A stretch of 64,000 bases of DNA from Exiguobacterium chiriqhucha RW-2 (GTDB lineage: Bacteria; Bacillota; Bacilli; Exiguobacteriales; Exiguobacteriaceae), in the NCBI RefSeq assembly GCF_000416965.1, contig NZ_ATCL01000022.1, positions 186,001-250,000 of the forward strand. Direction: 5' to 3'. Both the position numbers and the translations under genes were made by a program. This document shows, piece by piece, positions 42,873 to 52,658 of this stretch. The first letter of the stretch is position 1. Each line of letters opens with the position of its first letter. The notes under the pieces are model-generated. The model made no database searches, had not been told where the DNA came from, and saw only the letters and a program-made list of their open reading frames with translations.

Positions 42873-44828
42873 TTAACTGCTTAGTTGATTTTCCATACTA
42901 TATTTCGGCAAGAGGATGGTAAACGTCGAACCATGGCCGATGCTCGAATCGACACGAATCGTTCCGCCGTGCCCTTCGGCAATCTCTTTACAGATGGCGA
43001 GGCCGAGGCCCGTGCCACCGATTTTACGACTGGCCGAATTGTCGACGCGATAAAACTTGTCGAACAGTTTCGGCAACGCCGACATCGGGATGCCGATGCC
43101 AGTGTCCTGAATCGAAATCTCGATGACGTCTGACTTGTCATTCGTGACACAGACGGCGACTTTGCCGCCTTCCGGTGAATATTTGATCGCATTGTGGAGC
43201 AAGTTCGTGAACAGTTGACTCAGGCGATCCCGATCACCGTATACATACAGATTCGTATCACATTCGAGGGAGAGCTGATGATGTTCGCTCGCACCTTGAT
43301 GGATGGCGATCGTTTCTTTTAAAATCGTATGCAAGCTCTCGGGTCGGCTATGGTACGTCTGTTTGCCGGACTCCATCCGTTGCACGTCGAGCAAGTTGGA
43401 AATCAAGTCCTCGAGACGGAGCGTCTCTTGGTGAATCATCCCTAAATATTGATCGATGCGCTCTGCAGGCATCGTCCGATAGCGAAGCAGCTCGGTGAAG
43501 CCGATGATGCTCGTGAGCGGTGTGCGCAGTTCGTGCGACACGGTCGACACGAGTTCCGTTTTCAAGCGGTCGACTTCGGTCTCTTGCGTCACATCCCGGA
43601 AAACGAGCATCGTGCCATGACGGGTGCCACGCAAGTGGATTTTCTCGGCATACATCTGGATGAAGCGTTCTTCTTGATTCATCGAGAACGTCACGCTTTC
43701 TTCCATGCTCTCGCCATCAAACGCACGGCGCATGAATGAGAAGAACGAGTCTTTCTGATCGACTTGAAGACCGAGTTCCTCTAAATCAGCATCCAAGCGG
43801 TACAAGTCCATCTCGTTCCGTTTCGTGGCGGCTTGATTGAACATGATGAAGAGGGCCTGGTTGGCGAACTTCTCATGTGTCGTATGCTCGACATAAATGA
43901 CCGCATCACGAATCGAGTGCAGGAGGCGCGCCGTCTTCTCACGTTCTTCCTCGACTTGGTTGCGTTGTGTCGCGAGCGAAGAGGCCATTTGACGGAATGA
44001 GTTCGTCAATTGTCCGACCTCATTTCGCGAAGAGACAGCCGCTGGAATCGGAATGATCCGTTCATCCGCCAGTCGATCACTGTTGATAATCAAGTTCTGC
44101 AGTTGACCGGTCAATCGTTTCACATAAGGGCGAGCAGCGATAAAGAGGACGAGCAACACGGCGAGGAGGGAGAGGAGCCAGAGCACTTGCGCCCACTTTG
44201 TATGAGTGGCGAGTTGCTCCCGCAACTGATTCTCTTCTTCATTCAACGAGTTGCGGTATTCGGTGAACACCGTCTCCATATCGACGATGCTCGCGCTCAT
44301 ATCTGCGGCACTTTTTGAGTTGATTTTGAATTTGCGGTCGGCAGGCGGTTCCGCTTGCGGCGTCACTTTGCCAAGTGTCGGCATTTTCAAAAACGGTTCG
44401 GTGACCGTCCCTTCGCGTTTGGCGATGACATATCGCTCTAGGCTCGGCATGACGCGTTGTTGATAAGCCGAGAATAGCGTCCGTGCGTCGCTGGCATACG
44501 TCTTCTCTTTTTCAGTGACCGCGTTCGTCTCGAACCATGCGGTCTGAATCTCAATTAAGTCTTGTTTTTCTTTCACGCGGGCGAGCATCGCCTCGTCGCC
44601 GAGGATGACATAGCCACGCATTTCATATTGCATCGACTGCCACGTCTCGAATAGTTCGGTCGCGTTCGTGCGACGTTCACTAATGTTCTCGAGCGATGAC
44701 GTCGTCTGTTCGATTCGGTTTTCCGTATACATGTACACGGCGAGTGAGGTCAGGAGGATCAGTCCGATGAATAAATAGAAGACGAATAAAAACTGTCTTC
44801 CGATCCGCTGGTCAATCCATGCTTTCAT
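42873..44828 (-). CDS. Sensor histidine kinase (orphan)
   Basis: A 651-residue membrane kinase: TM1 (12-34), extracellular helical sensor (35-212) whose ETWQSMQYEMRGYVILGDE resembles CHASE3, TM2 (213-232), HAMP (233-285), PAS-like domain (300-415), HisKA with His432 in VSHELRTPLTS, and HATPase_c with N box NLLHNAIKYSP, G1 DTGIGIP and G2 GGTGLGLAI. No response regulator adjoins it. GGAAGGA fits ATG 44828; longer in-frame starts run into the promoter. Confidence 0.92.
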   Translation of the reverse strand: MKAWIDQRIGRQFLFVFYLFIGLILLTSLAVYMYTENRIEQTTSSLENISERRTNATELFETWQSMQYEMRGYVILGDEAMLARVKEKQDLIEIQTAWFETNAVTEKEKTYASDARTLFSAYQQRVMPSLERYVIAKREGTVTEPFLKMPTLGKVTPQAEPPADRKFKINSKSAADMSASIVDMETVFTEYRNSLNEEENQLREQLATHTKWAQVLWLLSLLAVLLVLFIAARPYVKRLTGQLQNLIINSDRLADERIIPIPAAVSSRNEVGQLTNSFRQMASSLATQRNQVEEEREKTARLLHSIRDAVIYVEHTTHEKFANQALFIMFNQAATKRNEMDLYRLDADLEELGLQVDQKDSFFSFMRRAFDGESMEESVTFSMNQEERFIQMYAEKIHLRGTRHGTMLVFRDVTQETEVDRLKTELVSTVSHELRTPLTSIIGFTELLRYRTMPAERIDQYLGMIHQETLRLEDLISNLLDVQRMESGKQTYHSRPESLHTILKETIAIHQGASEHHQLSLECDTNLYVYGDRDRLSQLFTNLLHNAIKYSPEGGKVAVCVTNDKSDVIEISIQDTGIGIPMSALPKLFDKFYRVDNSASRKIGGTGLGLAICKEIAEGHGGTIRVDSSIGHGSTFTILLPKYSMENQLSS

Positions 44829-44953
44829 AAAGACCGTTCCTTCCTGGAACTGCGTACATTCCTGCTGTGACAAATATCCTACGAGTATCGTTCCTTCATT
44901 GTACAGATTTAAACCAGTTGTTTCCACCAATCAAGAAATAAGCGGAAATTTAA

Positions 44954-44974
44954 CTATTATCTATTGAATAATAG
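44954..44974. promoter_or_regulatory. Palindrome upstream of padR
   Basis: Perfect arms CTATTAT (44954-44960) and ATAATAG (44968-44974), 7-base spacer, 46 bases before the PadR start. Likely PadR autoregulatory site. Confidence 0.6.
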
Positions 44975-45019
44975 TGAATGATGAGCTATTGTTTAATATA
45001 TAGTAGAGGAGGCGAGGAA

Positions 45020-45340
45020 ATGAATCCTCAGTTCAAGAAAGGTGTGCTCAATTTGTGCGTGCTCGCGCTCGTCGAGACGCATGACCGTTACGGATACGAG
45101 CTCGTGCAAGCCATCTCGGCAAAAGTCGCCATCTCGGAAGGGGCCGTCTATCCGCTCCTGCGGCGACTCACCTCGGACGGGTATTTCACAACGTACTTAA
45201 AGGAGTCGGCAGAAGGACCACCGCGAAAGTACTACACGATCACAGAGCAGGGGAAAGCTCATTTGGCAGAACTACGTGCGGAATGGGAAGCGTTCACGAC
45301 CGGTGTCAACGAATTGATTGAAGGGGGAACGGACAAATGA
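45020..45340 (+). CDS. PadR-family regulator
   Basis: A 106-residue winged-helix protein. NPQFKKGVLNLCVLALVETHDRYGYELVQAI and EGAVYPLLRRLTSDGYFTTYLKESAEGPPRKYYTIT are the PadR hallmark. GAGGAGG fits ATG 45020. It overlaps the HAAS/DUF4097 gene by 4 bases; the pair (PadR plus HAAS-domain protein) is common in Bacillota. Confidence 0.92.
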   Translation: MNPQFKKGVLNLCVLALVETHDRYGYELVQAISAKVAISEGAVYPLLRRLTSDGYFTTYLKESAEGPPRKYYTITEQGKAHLAELRAEWEAFTTGVNELIEGGTDK

Positions 45341-46362
45341 CAGAAGAACAGTATTTATTGGAACTCGAACGGTTACTGATGGGCATGAGCGTCATCGAGC
45401 GGGTCGATATTTTACGGGATGTGTCGGAATACTTTGCGAGCGGACGGGTTGACGGGAAGACAGATGCGGCGATGATTGAAGAACTCGGGGCGCCAAGCGC
45501 GCTCGCGAGCGAGTTGCTCGAATCAAACGAGCTCTCGTCTGAGGTACGCAAAGAACCGGCCGTTGTCAAAAGCCAGAACGTGGCGTTTCGCAACGTCTCG
45601 ATTAACGTCCTGCAAGCGCACGTCCAAGTCGTGCCGTCTCATGACGGCTTTGCCTACGCCACGCTCGAGACGGAACGAGACCACGGGGTGACGATGGAGA
45701 TTGTCGGGGACACCCTGGAGATTCGAATCGAATCAGAGCGCCGGTTTGGTCTGTCGAACTTGTTCGCCTGGGCGGTGACCAAGGCACCGGTGTTACACGT
45801 CGAGTTACCACGCCATGCATATGAGCAAGTCGTCTTGAAAAATCGTCTCGGCTCCTGTGACGTGCGCAATCTCGAGGCCGCATCGGTCGAAGTTGAGAGT
45901 GAGAACGGGAGCATCACGGCCCATACTGTTAGCGCCAAGCGAGGCTCGTTCCGCTCTTCGAACGGGAAAGTCAGTCTCACGTCGATGACAGGGCAGGACC
46001 TTGACGCGCAATCGTCGAACGGACGCGTGGAAGTGCTTGGCTCGACTGTGGATCGTCTCGAGGTTCAGTCGTCGAACGGCCGTCTCGATATCCATGACGT
46101 GACAGGGGCAGTCGAGGCGAAGACATCGAACGGACGCATCGACTGTGTCATAGATGTGCTCGAGCATCCGGTCCGTCTGAAAACGAACAACGGACGCATC
46201 GATGTGCGTCTGAAGCGAGATCCGCGTGACGCCGTCATCCGGGCCAAGACGAGAAACGGCAAAGTCGAACTGTTCGGCGACCGGGCGAACGAGCGGACGT
46301 TCGGGGACGGGACGGTCGAACTCAAACTGACGAGCTCGAACGGGAGCATCACCGTCGAATAA
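45337..46362 (+). CDS. HAAS (DUF1700) - DUF4097 beta-ladder protein
   Basis: A 341-residue soluble protein. Residues 1-70 form the DUF1700/HAAS helical domain (LLMGMSVIERVDILRDVSEYF) that pairs with PadR regulators. Residues about 80-341 are DUF4097-like: eight NG-containing units (SENGSI, SSNGKV, SSNGRV, SSNGRL, TSNGRI, TNNGRI, TRNGKV, SSNGSI) about 20 residues apart, giving a stacked beta ladder. No membrane helix here, unlike many relatives. It probably carries an envelope-stress or anti-sigma-like signal, but this is inferred. Confidence 0.85.
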   Translation: MTEEQYLLELERLLMGMSVIERVDILRDVSEYFASGRVDGKTDAAMIEELGAPSALASELLESNELSSEVRKEPAVVKSQNVAFRNVSINVLQAHVQVVPSHDGFAYATLETERDHGVTMEIVGDTLEIRIESERRFGLSNLFAWAVTKAPVLHVELPRHAYEQVVLKNRLGSCDVRNLEAASVEVESENGSITAHTVSAKRGSFRSSNGKVSLTSMTGQDLDAQSSNGRVEVLGSTVDRLEVQSSNGRLDIHDVTGAVEAKTSNGRIDCVIDVLEHPVRLKTNNGRIDVRLKRDPRDAVIRAKTRNGKVELFGDRANERTFGDGTVELKLTSSNGSITVE

Positions 46363-46366
46363 GCAT

Positions 46367-46408
46367 GAAAAAGACTCGCGCGTGAGCTATTCACGCGCGA
46401 GTCTTTTT
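46367..46408. terminator. Bidirectional terminator
   Basis: AAAAAGACTCGCGCGTGA / TTCACGCGCGAGTCTTTTT between convergent HAAS and lutC genes. Confidence 0.9.
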
Positions 46409-46410
46409 GT

Positions 46411-47106
46411 TTACAGATCGTGGACAAGCAAGTAGGCGACACGGACCGGTCCGTGCACCCCAACAATCAAATTCATCTCGATATCGGCCGAGTTCGATGG
46501 ACCTGAGATGAAGTTGACCCCGTTCGGCGAGTTGAGCTCACCGGAGCGGTCGAGGTCGGCTAGTTGTTTGGCCGCCTGCGTCATCCGCGGGACGAGCACC
46601 GATTTCGGGATGATGGCGATATGGTCGCGCGGCAATAGGCTGATTGTACGTGACTTGCCGGGTGCTGCGTATTGAACGATGGTTGCACTCTCGGCGAGGG
46701 CCTGGTCGGCAATCGTGATGCCGATATCGGCTTTTATGGCGAGGGAACGGCTGTCTTCCGGTCGCTCCACATCCCACCAGTCAAACGATTCGCTCGTGTT
46801 TGGGGCCCACGCCTGAATCCGGTCGTCATGTTCAGCGATGATGGCTTTCCCTTCATACCGATCAATTAACAGACGGAGCGTATCATCGAGGTTGGCCGAC
46901 TCGCATTCGACGACGTCGGTGTGGATGCGTGTCGCGACCATCCGGAATGTCTCGAGCAGTTCCTCGTCGGACGCATCTTTCAACACCTCGTCTTGCGGTC
47001 GATGCTTATACACTCGTTTCGGCGGCGTCAAATCGACGTCACGTCCGAGTTGCCCTGCGATTCGTTTTAGAAAATCCTCGCGATTGGTGATCGTGCCTGG
47101 ATTCAT
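46411..47106 (-). CDS. lutC: LutC, lactate utilisation LUD-domain protein
   Basis: A 231-residue LUD-domain protein. [19 protein letters not shown] and [19 protein letters not shown] are characteristic, and [21 protein letters not shown] is the C-terminal signature. It is the third component of the LutABC iron-sulfur complex that oxidises L-lactate to pyruvate. It overlaps lutB by 4 bases (ATGA). Confidence 0.93.
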   Translation of the reverse strand: MNPGTITNREDFLKRIAGQLGRDVDLTPPKRVYKHRPQDEVLKDASDEELLETFRMVATRIHTDVVECESANLDDTLRLLIDRYEGKAIIAEHDDRIQAWAPNTSESFDWWDVERPEDSRSLAIKADIGITIADQALAESATIVQYAAPGKSRTISLLPRDHIAIIPKSVLVPRMTQAAKQLADLDRSGELNSPNGVNFISGPSNSADIEMNLIVGVHGPVRVAYLLVHDL

Positions 47107-48512
47107 TCTGCATTCCCCCGTTTCTTGAACCAATCCCGCACCGTCTGCTTGGCCGGTTGCGGTAAGTCTTTCGAATCCGTCCATGCCGGTAACCCTTTAT
47201 CGATTTGTCCCGCTTTCGTGAACGGGGACGATGCGAACGGCGCGATGTGTTCGGCCGCTTCAAATAAGAACGGACTCGAGGACGTGACGGCGAAGCCTTT
47301 CATGGCGATGCGCTCGACGAACGGTGATTGTTTCTTCTCTTCGACGATGACCCGGCGATGCTCAATCAACAGCTCGTGAAGCGGGATTTTGACCGGACAG
47401 GCTTCCGTACAGGCACCGCATAGGCTCGAGGCGTATGGTAATTCTTTGTAATTCTCGTATCCGTCGAGGAGCGGGGCGAGCACGGCACCGATCGGGCCCG
47501 GATAAATCGAGCCGTAGGCGTGACCACCAATATGGCGGTAGACTGGGCAGACATTGATACAGGCCGCACAGCGGATGCATTGGAGCACAGACTGGAACTG
47601 TGTGCCGAGGATACCAGAGCGTTTGTTGTCGACGATGACGAGATGGAACTCCTCTGGTCCATCGACTTCGCCGTGACCGCGCGTGCCAGCGAACGTCGTG
47701 ATGTACGAGGTGAGTCGTTGACCGACGGCGCTCCGACATAGCATATTGACGAGCACCTCGAACTCTTCATACGATGGCACGATCCGTTCCATGCCCATGA
47801 CCGAGATGACCGTGTCCGGAAGCGACGTCACCATGCGACCGTTCCCTTCGTTCGTCACGAGCCCGACGGCACCGCTCTCGGCGATGGCGAAGTTACAGCC
47901 CGTGATGCCGACTTCTGCTTTCAAAAAGTCTTTCCGCAACTCACGGCGAGCATAACGCCCGAGCTCGGTCGGGTCGTTCGATCCTTCATAGCCGTGGGCC
48001 GTGAACGTCTCGTGGACGGCGTTTCGGTCTTTGTGCAAGGCCGGGGCGACGATGTGCGACGGTGGATCGTTGTCGAGCTGCAGAATCCATTCCCCGAGAT
48101 CGGACTCGACGACCGTGCATCCTTCCTCATGGAGCGCCTCATTCAACCCGATTTCTTCTGTTACCATCGATTTCGATTTGACGATGTGCTTGGCATTCTT
48201 GGCGCGAACGACTTCCCGGATGTAACGGTTCGCTTCTTCCGGCGTCTCGGCGAAAAAGACGTTGCCGCCCCGTTTGGAGATATTCTCGCTCAATTGATAC
48301 AAGTAATAGTCAAGATGTTCGAGCACATGTTGGCGAATCTCTTCCGAATGGTCCCGAAACGCTTCCCAATCCCCAAGCTCACCTGCCGCGTTCAGCCTTC
48401 CGTCACGTAATCGGTTCTGGGCCGAACTTACGGCTTGGCGCATGAATGGATTATCAATCCCGTCTTTGCGTCGATCTTGAAACTTCTCATCTAACCGAAT
48501 CCCCATGCTCAT
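47103..48512 (-). CDS. lutB: LutB, iron-sulfur lactate oxidation protein
   Basis: A 469-residue protein. The LUD-type N-terminal part ([46 protein letters not shown]) is followed by two [4Fe-4S] motifs: [13 protein letters not shown] and [10 protein letters not shown]. The C terminus has [24 protein letters not shown]. Electron-transfer subunit of lactate oxidation. ATG 48512 overlaps the lutA stop. Confidence 0.95.
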   Translation of the reverse strand: MSMGIRLDEKFQDRRKDGIDNPFMRQAVSSAQNRLRDGRLNAAGELGDWEAFRDHSEEIRQHVLEHLDYYLYQLSENISKRGGNVFFAETPEEANRYIREVVRAKNAKHIVKSKSMVTEEIGLNEALHEEGCTVVESDLGEWILQLDNDPPSHIVAPALHKDRNAVHETFTAHGYEGSNDPTELGRYARRELRKDFLKAEVGITGCNFAIAESGAVGLVTNEGNGRMVTSLPDTVISVMGMERIVPSYEEFEVLVNMLCRSAVGQRLTSYITTFAGTRGHGEVDGPEEFHLVIVDNKRSGILGTQFQSVLQCIRCAACINVCPVYRHIGGHAYGSIYPGPIGAVLAPLLDGYENYKELPYASSLCGACTEACPVKIPLHELLIEHRRVIVEEKKQSPFVERIAMKGFAVTSSSPFLFEAAEHIAPFASSPFTKAGQIDKGLPAWTDSKDLPQPAKQTVRDWFKKRGNAE

Positions 48513-49246
48513 GCTTGTTTCACCCCTTCGTTCAACACTTCCGCGATATGCATCACTTTGATCGGATGACCTTGTTTATGCAGGCGTCCCCCGATATTCA
48601 TCAAACACGAGGCGTCCGCCCCGATGAGCACCTCGGCCCCCGAGTTCAAGATCGATTCAACTTTCTCATCGACCATCTGCACCGAGACGTCTGGCATCTT
48701 GACGGAGAATGTCCCCCCGAAGCCGCAACAGTTGTGGACATTGTCGAGCGGGAGCATCGTCAAGCCGTCGACATTTTTGAGCAACTGCCCCGGTGCCGCC
48801 TCGATGCCGAGCAGGCGCGTCATGTGGCACGAGGCGTGGTACGTCGCCTTGGCGGAGAACTTGGCCCCGACGTCCGTCACTTCGAGCACGTCGACGATGA
48901 ACTGCGTCAATTCGAACGTCTTCGCCGCATGGGCCTCGGCCCGCATCTTCCAAGCCAGGTCATCTTTGAACAAGTGCGGATAGTCGCGCATCATCATGAC
49001 ACATGAACCGGACGGGCCGACGATATAATCGGCATCGGCCTTCTCGAACGTCTCAATCATATGCTTCGCAATCTTCTTCGTCTCTTCATGGTAGCCGCTG
49101 TTATAGGCGGGCTGACCGCAACACGTCTGCTCAAACGGGAAACTGACGTCACAACCTAGATGTTCTAATAGTTCGACCGTCGCTTGTCCTACCGATGGGA
49201 ACAACGTATCAGAGAGACAAGTGACGAACAGTGCCACTTTAGGCAT
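48509..49246 (-). CDS. lutA: LutA, lactate oxidation Cys-rich protein
   Basis: A 245-residue protein with two CCG domains: [13 protein letters not shown] and [12 protein letters not shown], which ligate iron-sulfur clusters, and early [25 protein letters not shown] fits ATG 49246; in-frame upstream starts are badly spaced. First gene of the operon. A cre-like site lies 34-47 bases upstream. Confidence 0.93.
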   Translation of the reverse strand: MPKVALFVTCLSDTLFPSVGQATVELLEHLGCDVSFPFEQTCCGQPAYNSGYHEETKKIAKHMIETFEKADADYIVGPSGSCVMMMRDYPHLFKDDLAWKMRAEAHAAKTFELTQFIVDVLEVTDVGAKFSAKATYHASCHMTRLLGIEAAPGQLLKNVDGLTMLPLDNVHNCCGFGGTFSVKMPDVSVQMVDEKVESILNSGAEVLIGADASCLMNIGGRLHKQGHPIKVMHIAEVLNEGVKQA

Positions 49247-49279
49247 GTCCATTCCTTCTTTCCTGTTCATAGTTTTATT

Positions 49280-49293
49280 CGTAAACGGTTTCA
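49280..49293. promoter_or_regulatory. Candidate cre site upstream of lutA
   Basis: CGTAAACGGTTTCA matches the CcpA consensus (TGNAANCGNNNNCA) except the first base. It would fit catabolite repression of lactate use. Confidence 0.4.
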
Positions 49294-49445
49294 CAGTTAT
49301 TATTCCATAACAAATAGCCACAAAACAGAAAAATGGGACGAATCTCTCAAATAAATGTAAAATCCTACCTAATTGAGAACTAAATGATAATGAATCAAGA
49401 TTCAGGATGGAACTGATATACGACAGTGTTCCCGTGCTGAATAAC

Positions 49446-49474
49446 AGAAAAACCCTCGTCGGTCGACGAGGGTT
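49446..49474 (-). terminator. Terminator of the AzgA-type permease gene
   Basis: AACCCTCGTC (49451-49460) and GACGAGGGTT (49465-49474); T run on the minus strand. Confidence 0.85.
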
Positions 49475-49484
49475 CGAATCTAAC

Positions 49485-50774
49485 TTATAAGAAAAACATT
49501 TCCAAGATGAATAGCGCGCCGAACAAGTAGATGAGCGGGTGGACCGTCTCTTTGTTCATCGCTTTAAAGATTGGGTACAGGATGAATCCGAAGGCGATCC
49601 CGCGTTCGATACTGCCTGAGAGCGGCATGATGAGAATCGTCATGAACGCCGGGAAGTATTCGCTGAAGTCCGTCCAGTCGATATAGCGGACGTTCGTCAA
49701 CATGAGTGCTCCGACGATGATGAGCGCCGGCGCCGTGATGGCGGCGACACCAGAGATGGCACCGATGAGCGGGCTGAAGAACAACGTCAGTCCGAACAAA
49801 CCGGCTACGACCGCTGTCGTGAGACCGGTCCGTCCGCCTTGGGCGACACCGGCAGCTGATTCAATGTAGGCCGTCGACGGGCTCGTCCCGACGAGCGAGC
49901 CACCCATTGTCGCGAGCGAGTCGGCGAACAAAGCGCGGTGACCGTTCTCAATCGTCCCATCCTCTTTCAACAGGTTGGCCTGTTTTCCGACACCGACGAG
50001 TGTTCCCGTCGTATCGAATAACGTGACGAGGAAGAATGACAAGACGGCACCGAACAAGCCGTATTGGATGACGTCTGAGAACGCCGTGAGCGGATTGACC
50101 ATCAGTCCTTCCGGCAATGTCGGCATCGCCGTCACGCCTTCAATCTTCAAGAGACCCATGAAATAGGCGGCGATTCCGGTAAGTACCATCCCGATGAGGA
50201 GCGAGCCTGGGACGTTCCGAGAGAACAAGAGCGCCGAGACAATCAAGCCACCGAGGACGAGCAAGACACTCGGCGATGACAAGTCCCCGAGCCGGACAAG
50301 GTTCGCCTCATCCGCAACGATGAGACCTGACAACTTCAATCCGAGCGAGGCAATGAACAAACCGATACCGGTCGTGATGGCATGCTTGAGCGACGCCGGG
50401 ATCGCTTGAATCAGTTTCGTCCGAATCGGTGACAGCGACAAAATCAAGAAGAAGACCGACGAGACGAACACGACGCCGAGCGCGGCTGACGGAGCAATCT
50501 GTTGCTGGGCGACGAGTGTATACGCGAAGAATGCGTTCAGTCCCATCCCTGGTGCAACGGCGATTGGGAGGTTGGCGTAGAACGCCATGAGTCCGGTACC
50601 AATCAAGATGGCGATGATGGTCGCCGTGAACGCTTGTGCGAACGGGATGCCGGCATCTGACAGAATCGCAGGGTTAACGACGGAGATGTATGCCATCGTC
50701 ACGAACGTTGTGATGCCGGCCATCACTTCTTGTTTAACGTTCGTCTCATGTTGTTTCAATTGAAAAAAGTTCAT
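49485..50774 (-). CDS. Guanine/hypoxanthine permease (AzgA/PbuG type)
   Basis: A 429-residue protein with 12 or more membrane helices. AzgA-type motifs: [51 protein letters not shown] and [22 protein letters not shown]. It imports hypoxanthine, guanine or adenine by proton symport. Two PurR boxes flank the promoter, so it belongs to the purine regulon. Confidence 0.92.
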   Translation of the reverse strand: MNFFQLKQHETNVKQEVMAGITTFVTMAYISVVNPAILSDAGIPFAQAFTATIIAILIGTGLMAFYANLPIAVAPGMGLNAFFAYTLVAQQQIAPSAALGVVFVSSVFFLILSLSPIRTKLIQAIPASLKHAITTGIGLFIASLGLKLSGLIVADEANLVRLGDLSSPSVLLVLGGLIVSALLFSRNVPGSLLIGMVLTGIAAYFMGLLKIEGVTAMPTLPEGLMVNPLTAFSDVIQYGLFGAVLSFFLVTLFDTTGTLVGVGKQANLLKEDGTIENGHRALFADSLATMGGSLVGTSPSTAYIESAAGVAQGGRTGLTTAVVAGLFGLTLFFSPLIGAISGVAAITAPALIIVGALMLTNVRYIDWTDFSEYFPAFMTILIMPLSGSIERGIAFGFILYPIFKAMNKETVHPLIYLFGALFILEMFFL

Positions 50775-50798
50775 GAATAAAACTCCCTATCATTAGTA

Positions 50799-50811
50799 AT
50801 TTCCGAACAAT
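50799..50811 (-). promoter_or_regulatory. PurR box 1
   Basis: ATTTCCGAACAAT, perfect match to the PurBox AWWWCCGAACWWT. It lies downstream of the predicted start (about +35). Followed by a near-inverse copy AATGTTCGTTAAT and then by the inverted repeat CGTTAAT/ATTAACG (50818-50837). Confidence 0.75.
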
Positions 50812-50851
50812 AATGTTCGTTAATCTTCGAATTAACGTTATCAACTTGATG

Positions 50852-50880
50852 ACTATACAAAATGAGCTGGCTGTCGTCAA
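50852..50880 (-). promoter_or_regulatory. Promoter of the AzgA-type permease
   Basis: Minus-strand -35 TTGACG (50875-50880) and -10 TATAGT (50852-50857), 17-base spacer; start near 50845. Confidence 0.75.
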
Positions 50881-50924
50881 TGATTTTGAGTGAAAATACC
50901 TAAAATATTCTCATGTAAGCGCTG

Positions 50925-50937
50925 AATGTTCGGAAAT
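50925..50937 (-). promoter_or_regulatory. PurR box 2
   Basis: AATGTTCGGAAAT, a perfect PurBox in reverse orientation, about 80 bases upstream of the permease start. It is also close to the LacI operon promoter, which may be affected too. Confidence 0.7.
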
Positions 50938-50961
50938 AGACAAAATAAAAATAGTACTTGC

Positions 50962-50979
50962 TCTGAAACGCGTTTCAGA
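50962..50979. promoter_or_regulatory. LacI-family operator
   Basis: TCTGAAACGCGTTTCAGA, an 18-base perfect palindrome with central CG, typical of LacI-family and CcpA-like sites. It lies 31 bases before the 77-residue gene and probably serves autoregulation by the LacI protein. Confidence 0.72.
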
Positions 50980-51010
50980 CTGTACGGTTAAGTCAAAGGA
51001 GGGAAAACTC

Positions 51011-51244
51011 ATGAATCCGACAACGTGGAAGACATGGTGTAGTGGGATCGTCTACGAACTCGTCATCAATCAGTTGTATACGCCGCTCGGAAGAATGTTG
51101 TGCGCCCGTTTCCAAGACGAGTTTCTTCATCTACCCGTCGAAGAACGGTTTCGTCTCGTCCAAGCCATCCGGAAACAAGTGATTGCGAAAGGTGACAGTC
51201 AGGAGTCAGAGTGGGTACACTATATGCAAAGACTGACAAATTGA
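51011..51244 (+). CDS. Small protein of unknown function before lacI-type gene
   Basis: A 77-residue protein with strong AAAGGAGGG before ATG 51011. Three aromatic residues in WKTWCSGIVYELVINQLYTPLG and a charged helical second half (LPVEERFRLVQAIRKQVIAKG). No motif recognised and no membrane segment. It shares the palindrome-controlled promoter with the LacI gene 11 bases downstream. Confidence 0.6.
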   Translation: MNPTTWKTWCSGIVYELVINQLYTPLGRMLCARFQDEFLHLPVEERFRLVQAIRKQVIAKGDSQESEWVHYMQRLTN

Positions 51245-51255
51245 GGTGAGACAGG

Positions 51256-52215
51256 ATGGCGAACATTCGAGATATCGCAAAATATGCGGACGTATCCGTG
51301 ACGACGGTATCGCGCGTGCTCAATGAGCATCCGTACGTGTCGAAAGAGAAGCGGGAACGGGTGCGACGGGCGATGGCCGAACTTGGCTATTTACGGAATC
51401 AGCAGGCGCTGACGTTATCGACCGGTCGCACACAGCGTTTCGTCGTCGTGTTGCCGTATTTGGATCATCCGTATTATGGACTGTTCGTCAACGGGCTCGC
51501 GAAAGCTGCCCTCCAAAGAGATTATCGACTCGTCATGTGGCAGACAGAATATCAACTCGACCAAGAGCGGCAAGCGCTTGATCTATTGAAGCACCGTGAA
51601 GTCGATGGGGCGATTCTGTTATCCCATACGATGACATTCGATGAGATGGAAACGTATCGACAGTTTGGTCCGATCGCGGTCGCGACCGTCGGAGCGCCGC
51701 AGACGATTTCTTCGGTCCACGTCGATCATTACACCGCGTTCGTCGCCGGGTTGCGCGTGTTGGCGCAAGCGGGATATGCCGAAATCGGCATCGTGTTGTC
51801 AAGACAAGATAGTCCAAGCTCGATCGCGCGTCAGCAAGCGTACTTCGATGAAGTCGAACTTGCGCGTGAGCGGTGGGTCTGGACCGGTTACTTGACGAGC
51901 GAGGACGGAATCGGACTGGCCGATTCGTTTCTGCGTCAACAAGAGCGTCCTCGAGCGCTCTTTTTCTCGTCGGATTATGTGGCGCTCGGTTTTTTAGGGG
52001 AATTACGCCGTCGCGGTGTCAGCATCCCCGATGAAATCGCCATCCTGGGCTTCGATGGTCATCCGATCGGTCAGGCATTCGGTCTGTCGACGATGCACTC
52101 GCCAAATGAAGACATCGGCCGGACGTTGTTCGACGTGACGTTCGAGGAAATGAACGGTGCAGCTTCGGTCACAAACAGTTTAACGGTCACGTATTTGCCG
52201 GGGACGACACTCTAG
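51256..52215 (+). CDS. LacI-family transcription regulator
   Basis: A 319-residue regulator. The helix-turn-helix and hinge are NIRDIAKYADVSVTTVSRVLNEHPYVSKEKRERVRRAMAELGY (2-46), and the sugar-binding periplasmic-type domain follows (ILGFDGHPIGQAFGLSTMHSP near 260). Effector unknown. No sugar operon adjoins it, so it probably acts on itself and distant targets. Ribosome site is weak to moderate (GAGGTGAG). Confidence 0.9.
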   Translation: MANIRDIAKYADVSVTTVSRVLNEHPYVSKEKRERVRRAMAELGYLRNQQALTLSTGRTQRFVVVLPYLDHPYYGLFVNGLAKAALQRDYRLVMWQTEYQLDQERQALDLLKHREVDGAILLSHTMTFDEMETYRQFGPIAVATVGAPQTISSVHVDHYTAFVAGLRVLAQAGYAEIGIVLSRQDSPSSIARQQAYFDEVELARERWVWTGYLTSEDGIGLADSFLRQQERPRALFFSSDYVALGFLGELRRRGVSIPDEIAILGFDGHPIGQAFGLSTMHSPNEDIGRTLFDVTFEEMNGAASVTNSLTVTYLPGTTL

Positions 52216-52282
52216 GCAACTTCCTCGCTCGTCTTTTCTGAAACGATTAGAATGGAGACAGAAGTCGAGAGGAGGATGACAG

Positions 52283-52564
52283 ATGAAGATTAACGTGACA
52301 GAAGAAGCACTCCAATTTTTTAAAGATGAGATGGAGGTCGAGGCAGGCCAGACGGTGCGTTTATTCGCTAAATATGGGGGTTCGACCGATTTGACGCACG
52401 GTTTCTCAGTGGGGGTCATCACAGAAGATATCGACAACGCGGCGGTCGAAACGGAAGCGGACGGGATTCGCTTCGTCGTGGCTGAACAGGATGAATGGTT
52501 GTTCCAAGGACAAGACGTTAACGTCGAGATCCGTGGCGACGAGGTCGTCTTCGTTCAAGCGTGA
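52283..52564 (+). CDS. YneR/HesB-like small protein
   Basis: A 93-residue HesB/IscA-fold protein lacking the cysteines of true Fe-S scaffolds, as in the YneR subgroup (MKINVTEEALQFFKDEM, VRLFAKYGGSTDLTHGFSVGV). Function unknown. GAGAGGAGGA ribosome site. Confidence 0.85.
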   Translation: MKINVTEEALQFFKDEMEVEAGQTVRLFAKYGGSTDLTHGFSVGVITEDIDNAAVETEADGIRFVVAEQDEWLFQGQDVNVEIRGDEVVFVQA

Positions 52565-52658
52565 CATCACAGTTTGTTAACAGTAAGAATACATCCGTTT
52601 GAAGCCATCCAGCTCGGGGAACAGTCTACGACATGACAAAACCGAAAGGATGAGACAG

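Noticed and set aside
46005-46345. Short TCGAACGG repeats as a CRISPR or DNA repeat array
   Set aside because: They are in frame and encode the SNG repeats of the DUF4097 ladder.
49388-49402. Fur-like half site TGATAAT upstream of the lut operon
   Set aside because: Only one half of the 7-1-7 motif fits; the other half does not match.
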